Origin: SIG622 sp045600125
Lineage (GTDB): Bacteria; Bacillota; Clostridia; Oscillospirales; CAG-382
Direction: 5' to 3'
Assembly (NCBI GenBank): GCA_045600125.1
Contig: JAZRXH010000142.1
Location: 52,036-116,035, forward strand
Length of the DNA: 64,000 nt
Part shown: positions 27,901 to 34,487 of the stretch, piece after piece
How positions within the stretch are numbered: the stretch's first letter is position 1
Layout of the letters: each line of letters opens with the position of its first letter
Position numbers and translations under genes: made by a program
The notes under the pieces: generated by a model
Seen by the model: the letters and a program-made list of their open reading frames with translations, nothing else
Databases searched by the model: none
Told to the model about the DNA's origin: nothing

Positions 27901-28486
27901 AGAGCGGTACGACTTCATGTCCGCTCAGATAAACGACCTCAACGAATCGAAGAAAGACCTTGAGAACATTATTTCCCGTCTTGAAAAAGACATGAAGGTC
28001 ATGTTCTCCAAGGCGATGGTCGAGATCAACGAAAGCTTCAAGAAGGTCTTTGTGGAGCTGTTCGGCGGCGGAAGCGCCGAAATCGTCATCACCGACCCGG
28101 AAAACATACTGGAAAGCGGTATCGAGATCAACATTCAGCCTCCGGGAAAGATGGTCAAGAGCCTGTCGCTCCTTTCCGGCGGCGAGCAGGCGTTTACCGC
28201 CATCGCTCTGTATTTCTCAATCCTCCGTGTCAACCCCGCGCCCTTCTATATCTTCGACGAGATCGAGGCGGCGCTGGACGACGTGAACGTGGCGCGCTTC
28301 GGAAGTTACCTCCGTCGCCACAGTAAGAACAGCCAGTTCATCGTCATCACCCACAGGCGAGGCACCATGGAGTCGGCGGATACCCTCTACGGCGTCACCA
28401 TGCAGGAGAAGGGCGTTTCCAACTTCCTGAAGGTCAACATCGAGGACGTGGAAAAGAAGACCGGTATCAAGCTCTCCGAGAGATAA
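24920..28486 (+). CDS. smc: Chromosome partition protein Smc
   Basis: Smc is the ATPase of the condensin complex that organises and separates chromosomes. The 1,188 residues start at a TTG (LYLKALEMRGFKSFPDK matches the family's MYLKALEMQGFKSF start), with GAGG 9 nt upstream. The Walker A loop VGPNGSGKSNISDAVRWVLG is near residue 32; long Glu/Lys/Ala coiled coils flank the hinge (about 500-650, including GRATFLPL); the ABC signature LSLLSGGEQAFTAIAL is near 1083 and Walker B FYIFDEIEAALDD near 1109. The partners scpA and scpB are not in the window, and ftsY does not follow, unlike in many relatives. Confidence 0.97.
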   Translation: MYLKALEMRGFKSFPDKTRMEFKQGITAVVGPNGSGKSNISDAVRWVLGEMSPKSLRGSKMEDVIFSGTAKRSPTGYCEVSLIMDNHSRDLAVDTDEVRITRKYFRSGDSEYKINEKTSRLKDIYELFLNTGIGREGYSVVGQGKIAEVISQKSDERRHIFEEAAGISKFRYRKNDASKKLAETDANLVRVTDIATEIGSRIGSLEKEAENAKKYIVLAERKKELEVAIWFDKITDAALEIERYETRTEDARKNYNEKERELEVSAQRTEEISIKKQNAAILADELRASLDSAKEDKATLESSRSLSENNIAHYEETRKSLAEKIAAFENESIPRLSAEKGKEENLTAEAEKALTNAKKAEEEARSAEEEKRADVEKCQEALNSAREAARHAAEELTGARIAEASARSAAESESAQRSFIDGEIEKANEEKKTAKKLFEIAEERKAKIRKEYESLKNDLLSERDELASHTDIHDAKIRERSEQNALLAADIQRKENLERMDRLLEGYPGSVRTVVNESSLSGICGPVSRLITAREEYVTAIETALGAAVTNIVVEDETSAKAAIRFLKERNAGRATFLPLTSIKGNVLSQPGLSREKGYVGIGCELVSYDRKYTTVAEYLLGRTVVTDDIENASVIARKYGYKFRIVTLDGQLINAGGSYTGGSAAARAGVMSRSSDIEKLEERIRKTEKAVAKLTAEINEELEAIAESKSFIEGIENDLSNVESELYRNDGDIKLYEEKVKACEERIEKTKAQLSDFENGAVDERIKAAEEKRIDAEAKKSAADAAESAKNAEYENAQDALEEASKKHSEARMGTLAKEKDLSSAKERLKNAAERLEAEKNSAEELRREDKELAGKLENVRMLISGGAEKLKEITAKIEELTGELLARQTELSDFERLLTELRSSERELMNDKEVFFKELTRCETILENNHNTYDTLTAKLFEEYELTYTEAKEMNLPKPTSEFNTELASVKGKIRALGSVNVNAVEEYKETKERYDFMSAQINDLNESKKDLENIISRLEKDMKVMFSKAMVEINESFKKVFVELFGGGSAEIVITDPENILESGIEINIQPPGKMVKSLSLLSGGEQAFTAIALYFSILRVNPAPFYIFDEIEAALDDVNVARFGSYLRRHSKNSQFIVITHRRGTMESADTLYGVTMQEKGVSNFLKVNIEDVEKKTGIKLSER

Positions 28487-28696
28487 GAAGGATAAGAGCG
28501 GAAGTCTTTTGCACCTTCGTTATGCACAAGGTCCTCTTCTTCGGCATACTATGCCGCAAGTCTGCAGCCTGAAAAGCTGTATTTTGTAAAAGTCAAAATC
28601 ATATTTTATCACCGCATTTCGCCCGGTTTTTGCGGAGAAGCGAAACGGGACGCACGAAGACGTGCGGTATGCGGCAACGAAAGGAAAGTATTTACC

Positions 28697-30016
28697 ATGG
28701 GAATCAAGGTAGTAAAATTCGGCGGAAGCAGTCTTGCCGATTCCAAGCAGTTCCGTAAGGTCGCTGACATCATCCGTGCCGACGACGACAGAAAGTACGT
28801 AGTACCCTCTGCCCCCGGAAAGAGATTTTCCGGCGACAACAAGGTCACCGACCTCCTTTATAAGAGCTATGAGTGCGCAGGAAAGCCCGAATTCAAAGAG
28901 GTCTTCGGCGAGATCCGGGAGAGATACGCCGAGATCGTGAAGGGACTGGGGATCGATTTCGATCTGGAAAGCGAGCTTTCCCGTATCGAAGCCTGCATCC
29001 TCAGCAAGGCGGGACGTGACTACGCCGCAAGCCGGGGCGAATACCTCAACGCAAGGATCCTTGCGGTATTCCTCGGTTATGAATTCATCGACGCCGCCGA
29101 GGTGGTATTCTTCGGCGAGGACGGAAGCCTTGATGCGGAAAAGACCAACACCGTTCTTTCCGAACGCCTTGAAAAGACCGAAAGAGCGGTCATTCCCGGG
29201 TTCTACGGCTCGATGCCCAACGATACCATCAAGACCTTTTCGAGAGGCGGTTCGGATATCTCCGGCGCCATTGTCGCAAGAGCCGCCGAAGCGGATCTTT
29301 ACGAGAACTGGACCGACGTTTCCGGCTTCCTCGTTGCCGACCCGCGAATCGTAAGTGACCCCAAGCACATCGATCTTATTACCTATCGTGAGCTTCGTGA
29401 GCTTTCCTACATGGGTGCAACGGTGCTCCACGAGGATTCCATTTTCCCGGTAAAAATCGCCGGTATCCCGATCCAGATTAAGAACACCAACGCCCCCGAG
29501 GACGAGGGAACAAGGATCGTACCTGCCTGCCGTGACACCAATCGGTCTCTCGGCTCTGTCATCACCGGTATTGCCGGAAAGAAGGGCTTCTCGGTCCTCA
29601 CCCTCGAAAAGGACATGATGAACGAGGAGATCGGCTTCGGAAAGCGTGTTCTTGAGGTCATCGCCAAGTACGGACTCTGCTTTGAGCATCTTCCCTCCGG
29701 TATCGACACCATGGGTCTTGTCCTCGACGGAGAAAAAGTCCTCGGCAATGAAGACGATCTGATCGCCGACCTCTTTGCCGCTACCGCTTCCGACAGCATC
29801 AACATCGAAAACAACATTTCCCTTGTGGCGGTCGTGGGACGTAAGATGAAGAACGCAAGAGGTACCGCAGCGCGGATCTTCAATGCGCTTGCCAAGGAAG
29901 ATATCAATATTCGCCTGATCGACCAGGGCTCCAGTGAGCTGAATATCATTATCGGCGTGGATACCAAGGACTTCGAGGCTTCGATCCGGGCGATTTACAG
30001 CGAATTCGTAAAGTAA
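28697..30016 (+). CDS. Aspartate kinase
   Basis: It phosphorylates aspartate, the first step to lysine, threonine, methionine and diaminopimelate. The 439 residues start MGIKVVKFGGSSLADSKQF (amino-acid kinase motif), then VVPSAPGKRFSGDNKVTDLL, RGGSDISGAIVARA and YENWTDVSGFLVADPRIV; two ACT domains occupy about 310-439 (SVLTLEKDMMNEEIGF, INIRLIDQGSSELNIIIGV). The sequence is nearer the YclM/ThrD type than LysC. The 210-bp gap from smc shows no lysine riboswitch or T-box that I can recognise. GAAAGGAAAG precedes the ATG. Confidence 0.94.
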   Translation: MGIKVVKFGGSSLADSKQFRKVADIIRADDDRKYVVPSAPGKRFSGDNKVTDLLYKSYECAGKPEFKEVFGEIRERYAEIVKGLGIDFDLESELSRIEACILSKAGRDYAASRGEYLNARILAVFLGYEFIDAAEVVFFGEDGSLDAEKTNTVLSERLEKTERAVIPGFYGSMPNDTIKTFSRGGSDISGAIVARAAEADLYENWTDVSGFLVADPRIVSDPKHIDLITYRELRELSYMGATVLHEDSIFPVKIAGIPIQIKNTNAPEDEGTRIVPACRDTNRSLGSVITGIAGKKGFSVLTLEKDMMNEEIGFGKRVLEVIAKYGLCFEHLPSGIDTMGLVLDGEKVLGNEDDLIADLFAATASDSINIENNISLVAVVGRKMKNARGTAARIFNALAKEDINIRLIDQGSSELNIIIGVDTKDFEASIRAIYSEFVK

Positions 30017-30035
30017 AATACATTTTTCCTCTTTT

Positions 30036-30074
30036 CAAATCGGGTGGGATCTCTCATCCGATTTGTTTTTTTAT
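30036..30074 (+). terminator. Rho-independent terminator after aspartate kinase
   Basis: CAAATCGG (30036-30043) pairs with CCGATTTG (30058-30065), the stem extending inward with G-T pairs, followed by about eight T. Confidence 0.9.
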
Positions 30075-30161
30075 CGCTGTTTCCCGGATTGATCCGAGGG
30101 AGGGCAGGGACGGCACCAATTTTGTCTATTTTGTAAATTCCGCAGAATTTTATAAAACCCC

Positions 30162-30189
30162 TTGAAAATCGAACATATGTGTGGTATAC
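30162..30189 (+). promoter_or_regulatory. Promoter of dinB
   Basis: TTGAAA (30162-30167), 16-bp spacer, TATACT (30184-30189). A partial LexA box lies within the spacer and a full one begins 12 nt after the -10, so the promoter is well placed for SOS repression. Confidence 0.7.
30171..30182 (+). promoter_or_regulatory. Degenerate LexA-box-like sequence in the dinB promoter
   Basis: GAACATATGTGT keeps the left half-site of the Gram-positive LexA consensus (GAAC-N4-GTTC) but departs in the right half. It lies between the -35 and -10 boxes. Confidence 0.45.
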
Positions 30190-30200
30190 TCAGGATACAA

Positions 30201-30212
30201 GAACAAATGTTC
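30201..30212 (+). promoter_or_regulatory. LexA operator (SOS box)
   Basis: GAACAAATGTTC is an exact GAAC-N4-GTTC match and fits the Bacillus/Clostridium consensus CGAACRNRYGTTYC at nearly every position. It lies at the expected transcription start of dinB. Confidence 0.8.
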
Positions 30213-30307
30213 AGAACGCATATTCTTTTTCTTCCGCGCGCACTTTGAAAACGGGAAAGCGGAAGGGAAGGAGAAGCGGACAGAAAACAGCAAAGCGAGT
30301 GGAAAAA

Positions 30308-31606
30308 ATGGGATTTCCCACATTCCGGATAAAGCACCGGCATACCTCCAACGAGGGGAGGGTGATCCTTCATTCGGATCTCAATAATTTCTTTGCCTCG
30401 GTGGAGTGCGCTCTGAACCCGTCTCTGCGGGGGCACCCGGTGGCGGTGTGCGGAAGCGTCGAGAACCGTCACGGTATCGTCCTTGCCAAAAACTATCTTG
30501 CCAAAGATTACGGCGTACAGACGGGCGAGGTGATATGGCAGGCAAAGCAGAAATGTCCCGCTCTCGTCCTTGTCACGGCAAACTACGAGAACTATATGAA
30601 GTATTCAAGGAGAGCCCGGGAGATCTACGCCGATTACACCGACCGGATCGAACCCTTCGGCGCCGACGAGGCGTGGCTCGACCTCACCGGAAGCTACGGC
30701 GTGACCTCTCTTTCGGACGGAAAGGCAGTCGCCGACGAGATCCGGAACAGGATCTTTTCCGAGCTGGGACTTACGGCGTCGGTGGGCGTTGCCAACAACA
30801 AGATATTCGCAAAGCTCGCCTCGGACTACAAAAAGCCGGACGCCACCACCGTTTTTTCCCCGGACACCTACGAGGATACCGTCCGGAAGCTCCCCGCCTC
30901 GGATATGATCTTCGTGGGAAGAAGCACGGCGAAGACCCTTGCCCGGTACGGGATACGCACCCTCGGTCAGCTGGGCGATACCTCGGACGCTTTTATAAGA
31001 TCCACCCTCGGCAAAAACGGCGAGGCGCTGAAATGCGCCGCCAGGGGAGAGGATACCACCGAGGTCATCCCCGGCGAGGAGGAGGACGTGATAAAGTCCA
31101 TCGGCAATTCCACCACGCCCCCGAGGGACCTCGAAAACATGGAGGACGTGCGTGCCATGTGCTGTATGCTGGCGGAGAGCGTCGGAACCCGCCTTCGTGC
31201 TCACGGTCTTATGTGCAATATGCTCCAGATCACCATACGGGACAGCGACCTCGAAGTCCACGAGCACCGAAGACAGCTGGAATTTCCCACCGACTCCACC
31301 GTAACCATCGCCGAGGAGGCATACCGCCTTTTTGCCGACAGCTATGCGTGGGAGAAGACGGTGCGGAGCATGGGCATCCGGGGCGGAAAACTCACGGAAT
31401 GCACACGGCCTTTGCAGCTCTCCCTTTTCGATACCGAAATAGAAAAGAGGGAGAAGAAGGCGAAGATAGACAAGGCGGTGGACTACGTCCGGGGACGCTA
31501 CGGCTACGACAGCCTGCAAAGGGGCGTCCTTCTTCTGGACAGAGGACTCACCGCCGGAAACGTCAAGGACGAGAGTCGTGTGCGCTGTGCCTTTGCACAG
31601 CATTGA
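30308..31606 (+). CDS. dinB: Y-family DNA polymerase IV
   Basis: This is a translesion polymerase for damaged templates. The frame is open from 30179, but the promoter and LexA box lie at 30162-30212, so the start is downstream; I take the ATG at 30308 (MGFPTFRIKHRH), 432 residues, though a GTG at 30299 is possible and neither has a strong ribosome site. Key parts: ILHSDLNNFFASVE (first catalytic Asp), KNYLAKDYGVQTGEVIWQA, PFGADEAWLDLTGS (Asp-Glu pair, about 120), TASVGVANNKIFAKLASDYK, and the little-finger domain after about 230. The C-terminus after 390 (RGRYGYDSLQRGVLLLD) matches the clostridial long form. Confidence 0.92.
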   Translation: MGFPTFRIKHRHTSNEGRVILHSDLNNFFASVECALNPSLRGHPVAVCGSVENRHGIVLAKNYLAKDYGVQTGEVIWQAKQKCPALVLVTANYENYMKYSRRAREIYADYTDRIEPFGADEAWLDLTGSYGVTSLSDGKAVADEIRNRIFSELGLTASVGVANNKIFAKLASDYKKPDATTVFSPDTYEDTVRKLPASDMIFVGRSTAKTLARYGIRTLGQLGDTSDAFIRSTLGKNGEALKCAARGEDTTEVIPGEEEDVIKSIGNSTTPPRDLENMEDVRAMCCMLAESVGTRLRAHGLMCNMLQITIRDSDLEVHEHRRQLEFPTDSTVTIAEEAYRLFADSYAWEKTVRSMGIRGGKLTECTRPLQLSLFDTEIEKREKKAKIDKAVDYVRGRYGYDSLQRGVLLLDRGLTAGNVKDESRVRCAFAQH

Positions 31607-31617
31607 GAATGCGTTAA

Positions 31618-31638
31618 AATTGAGAATTGAGAATTGAG
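31618..31638 (+). repeat. Three tandem copies of AATTGAG
   Basis: A 7-bp unit occurs three times directly after the dinB stop region. Similar short AATTGAG arrays are a common slippage-type repeat in clostridia. Confidence 0.85.
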
Positions 31639-31639
31639 A

Positions 31640-31674
31640 TAAGAAGTGAGCTAAGAAGTGAGCTAAGAAGGGAG
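31640..31674 (+). repeat. Nearly three tandem copies of a 12-bp repeat forming a ribosome site
   Basis: TAAGAAGTGAGC occurs twice, followed by the variant TAAGAAGGGAG. The last, altered copy supplies the AAGGGAG ribosome site 9 nt before the ATG at 31683. Confidence 0.8.
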
Positions 31675-31682
31675 AAAGCTTT

Positions 31683-31988
31683 ATGGCAGAGGAAGACAGA
31701 GGCTACCTCGGGAAATTTGCGGGAAATACGCCGATTCAAAAGACCTTTGTATGCGTGAAGGCGTACTTCAATACCCAAGGGGTAATCATCCCCGAAACGG
31801 TGCTCTGGGAGGACGGCAGACGTTTTGAGATCGACCGGGTGACCGACATAAGACCGGCGGCAAGCCTGAAAGCAGGCGGGTGCGGCATACGGTATACCTG
31901 CCGCATAAAGGGCGTGGAAACCTATCTGTACCTTGACGGGACAAAGTGGTTCGTGGAAAAGAAGATGGAGGCGTACAGGCAGGGATAA
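31683..31988 (+). CDS. Small conserved-type protein downstream of dinB, function unknown
   Basis: The 101 residues are soluble and beta-rich: KTFVCVKAYFNTQGVIIPET, then FEIDRVTDIRPAASLKAGGC, a Gly-Cys turn, RYTCRIKGVETYLYLDG and KWFVEKKM. I do not recognise a named domain. I believe similar small genes follow dinB in other clostridia, from general recollection of such loci, not checked. No terminator is visible between dinB and this gene (76 bp), so it is probably on the same LexA-controlled transcript and may be an accessory to the polymerase; that is inference. Confidence 0.65.
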   Translation: MAEEDRGYLGKFAGNTPIQKTFVCVKAYFNTQGVIIPETVLWEDGRRFEIDRVTDIRPAASLKAGGCGIRYTCRIKGVETYLYLDGTKWFVEKKMEAYRQG

Positions 31989-32164
31989 AAGAGATAAAAA
32001 TCTAAGCGTTAAAGGAACGCATGGCGGCGAAAAGGGGGCAATCAAGGATAAAAGTTTTCAAATTAGGGGAACTTTTCGCAATAATTTTACGTCAAAATGG
32101 GTAAGAAAGAAAAAAGATGCCGCAGACAAAAAAGGCAAAGGCATCGGGAAAGGAAGAACCCAAA

Positions 32165-33235
32165 ATGAAAAAAAGAAATACCGCCCTTATCGGCGCCGTG
32201 CTCCTTGCATTTTCCCTCCTTCTCTCCTCCTGCTCCTCCGGCAAAAACAGCGTCTATGATATGGTAACAGAGTCCGCCGGCGACTCCTTCGAGTTGTATA
32301 GCTACAAGACCGATTACGGCTATGCGGACATGGAAGCTCCCATGGAGGACATGGTGATGATGGAACCGGAAGCCGCTTACGACGGGGGCGAAGGCCTTGC
32401 CGGCGAGGAAGCCGGAAACAGCGTGGCGCAGACGAAGAGAAAGATCATCTACCGCTCGAGCTTCTCGGTACAGACCAAGGAATACGATAAGTCCCTCGAA
32501 GCGCTGAAGGCTCTCTGCGACAAGTACGGCGCTTATTTTGAAAGCTCCGAGACCGAGTCCTATAACGGCAGCGAGCGCAGCTCTCATTACACCATCCGCG
32601 TGCCCATCGAGAACTACACCGCCTTTACCGGCGAGACCGGCACTCTCGGTACCATCATCACCACCTCCGAGAACAATCAGGACGTGACCGAACAGTACTT
32701 CGACGTGGAAGCCCGTCTTGACAGCGCCAAGCTCCGGGAAGAGCGTGTTCTGGAGATTCTGAAAAACGCCGACAAGCTGGACGACGTGCTTGCCCTCGAA
32801 CGGGAGCTTGCGGACATCCGCTATGAGATTGAAAGCTATACCGGTACTCTCCGGAAGTTCGATTCCCTCGTAAGCTACGCCACCGTGAATCTGAGCCTCC
32901 GTGAGGTGAAGGTCATCATGGAACAGCCGAAGAAGGTCCTTACCTTCGGTGAACGTCTTGACAAGGGCTTCAACAGCGGCGTCGAAGACTTCAAGGACGG
33001 CTTTGAAGACTTTGTCGTTGCACTCTCCTACGACCTCATCCCGCTCTGCATCTGGCTCGTGATCCTCGTGATCGTCGTACTTATCATCGTAAAGCTCGTG
33101 AAGAAGACAAAGAAGAAGAACGCAGAGTACAGAAAGGCCGTGGAAGCGGCAAGAATGCAGAGAGGCGGCAATGCGTCTGCTATGCCGAATGCGCAGGATC
33201 AGCAGAACGGCGTTCAGAACGGAAATACCAAGTGA
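32165..33235 (+). CDS. DUF4349 lipoprotein with C-terminal membrane anchor
   Basis: 356 residues from the ATG at 32165, with AAAGGAAG upstream. The N-terminus is a lipoprotein signal (LIGAVLLAFSLLLSSCSSG, lipobox Leu-Ser-Ser-Cys). DUF4349 covers about 90-310: KIIYRSSFSVQTKEYDKSLE, then RVPIENYTAF, a coiled-coil stretch (VEARLDSAKLREERVLEIL) and ALERELADIRYEIES. A membrane segment (LIPLCIWLVILVIVVLIIVK) lies near the C-terminus before a Lys-rich and Gln/Asn-rich tail. Proteins of this type are cell-envelope proteins of unknown function. Confidence 0.85.
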   Translation: MKKRNTALIGAVLLAFSLLLSSCSSGKNSVYDMVTESAGDSFELYSYKTDYGYADMEAPMEDMVMMEPEAAYDGGEGLAGEEAGNSVAQTKRKIIYRSSFSVQTKEYDKSLEALKALCDKYGAYFESSETESYNGSERSSHYTIRVPIENYTAFTGETGTLGTIITTSENNQDVTEQYFDVEARLDSAKLREERVLEILKNADKLDDVLALERELADIRYEIESYTGTLRKFDSLVSYATVNLSLREVKVIMEQPKKVLTFGERLDKGFNSGVEDFKDGFEDFVVALSYDLIPLCIWLVILVIVVLIIVKLVKKTKKKNAEYRKAVEAARMQRGGNASAMPNAQDQQNGVQNGNTK

Positions 33236-33285
33236 TTACTCGTCCTTAATACTGAGAAAAACAAAGCAGTATTGGAGGAAAAAAG

Positions 33286-34314
33286 ATGGATACGAAAACA
33301 TATACCTACCGTGACGCCCCCTTGAAGGTGTGCGGCGTGCCCTATCCGGGTTTTGAAGAAAACGGAATTCTGAGCCGTTATCCCGATGAGCTGATCGCCA
33401 AGATGGAATCGGAATACATGCCGTTTCTCGGCAAGCGCTGTCCCGGCGCAAGGCTTCTTTTTCGCACGAATGCACCGAGCTTCAAGCTGAGCATCACCTT
33501 CCGGACTCTTTCGGTGGACGTCGGCATGTCCCTCTTTGCCTGCCAGGCGGCGGCTGTGTTTGTAGGCGAGCGGAAAAACGCCGTGTTTGCCGGCATCCTC
33601 AATCCGAAGGATTACGAGCAGAAGACCTTTGAGGGCACATTTTATAAAAGCTCTGAGACAGAGGACGTGACGGTGATTCTTCCGAGAAACGAGATCATCG
33701 ACAATATAGAGCTGGAAGTGCCCGCAAGCGCCCTTGTTGAAGCTCCCACGCCTTATACCTATGCAAAGCCGGTGGTCTTTTACGGCTCCTCCATCACCGA
33801 GGGCGGATGCAGTGCCTTTATCGGCAATACCTATATCAATATTCTGTCAAGACATCTGGATTTCGATTATTACAATCTCGGCTTTTCGGGAAGCGCCCGG
33901 GGCGAGCTTGCCTCGGCGGAGTTTATCACAAAGCTCCCCATGAGCGTCTTTGTCTACGATTACGACCATAATGCGCCGAGCCCGGAGCATCTGGCAAAGA
34001 CCCACGAGCCTTTCTTCCGGACGATCCGTGAGCGCTGTCCGAATCTTCCGGTCCTGATGCTTTCAAGACCCTACATCCACGAAGACGACGACATCCTTCG
34101 CCGGAAGGAGATCATCCGGAAGACCTATGAAAACGCCGCTGCGTCCGGTGACAAGAACGTATGGTTCATCGACGGCGGGACCTTCTTCGGGGACGTTGAC
34201 CGGGATCTCTGCACCGTGGATAAGTGCCACCCCAACGACCTCGGCTTCTACCGTATGGCTTCTGTCGTTGAGCCGTACCTCAGAGAGGCGCTCGAAAGAG
34301 CGGGGGAGAAGTGA
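33286..34314 (+). CDS. SGNH/GDSL-family hydrolase
   Basis: This is probably a carbohydrate or lipid esterase. The 342 residues have an N-terminal beta domain (about 1-155, with LLFRTNAPSFKLSITFRTL) and a C-terminal SGNH domain: block I VVFYGSSITEGG (Ser about 167), block II YYNLGFSGSARGE, block III-like VYDYDHNAPSPEHL, and block V DKCHPNDLGFYRMA (Asp about 312, His about 315). No signal peptide is seen, so it is cytoplasmic despite its exported neighbours. GGAGG lies 10 nt before the ATG. It follows the DUF4349 gene by 50 bp with no terminator, so they may share a transcript. Confidence 0.87.
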   Translation: MDTKTYTYRDAPLKVCGVPYPGFEENGILSRYPDELIAKMESEYMPFLGKRCPGARLLFRTNAPSFKLSITFRTLSVDVGMSLFACQAAAVFVGERKNAVFAGILNPKDYEQKTFEGTFYKSSETEDVTVILPRNEIIDNIELEVPASALVEAPTPYTYAKPVVFYGSSITEGGCSAFIGNTYINILSRHLDFDYYNLGFSGSARGELASAEFITKLPMSVFVYDYDHNAPSPEHLAKTHEPFFRTIRERCPNLPVLMLSRPYIHEDDDILRRKEIIRKTYENAAASGDKNVWFIDGGTFFGDVDRDLCTVDKCHPNDLGFYRMASVVEPYLREALERAGEK

Positions 34315-34355
34315 GAAGCTCCTTTGCTTTGAACGGCACTGCGTCAAAGAAAAAG

Positions 34356-34383
34356 TTAACAATCTCTGATATTAAGGTAAAAT
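34356..34383 (+). promoter_or_regulatory. Promoter of the LRR protein gene
   Basis: TTAACA (34356-34361), 16-bp spacer, TAAAAT (34378-34383). About 100 nt of leader follow, including the hairpin at 34437. Confidence 0.5.
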
Positions 34384-34436
34384 GAAATAACAAAGGGTTA
34401 TGTTGCTACCTCGTGAGTACAATAGGATAAAGCCGG

Positions 34437-34467
34437 GTTTTTCAAGGGATCTGTAACCTTGAAAAAC
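34437..34467 (+). repeat. Perfect 11-bp hairpin in the leader of the LRR protein gene
   Basis: GTTTTTCAAGG pairs exactly with CCTTGAAAAAC around a 9-nt loop. It ends 8 nt before the GGAAAGGAAAC ribosome site (34475 on), with no T-run, so it is not a plain terminator; it could modulate translation or mRNA stability. Confidence 0.7.
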
Positions 34468-34487
34468 TTCAGCGGAAAGGAAACGGT

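Noticed and set aside
28487..28696. Lysine riboswitch or T-box before aspartate kinase
   Set aside because: The 210-bp gap is short and lacks the lysine-box core and any T-box GGTGG-ACCGCG element.
30406..31617. 403-codon alternative frame within dinB
   Set aside because: Arg/Pro/Gly-rich out-of-frame translation with no motif; the dinB frame has all polymerase motifs.
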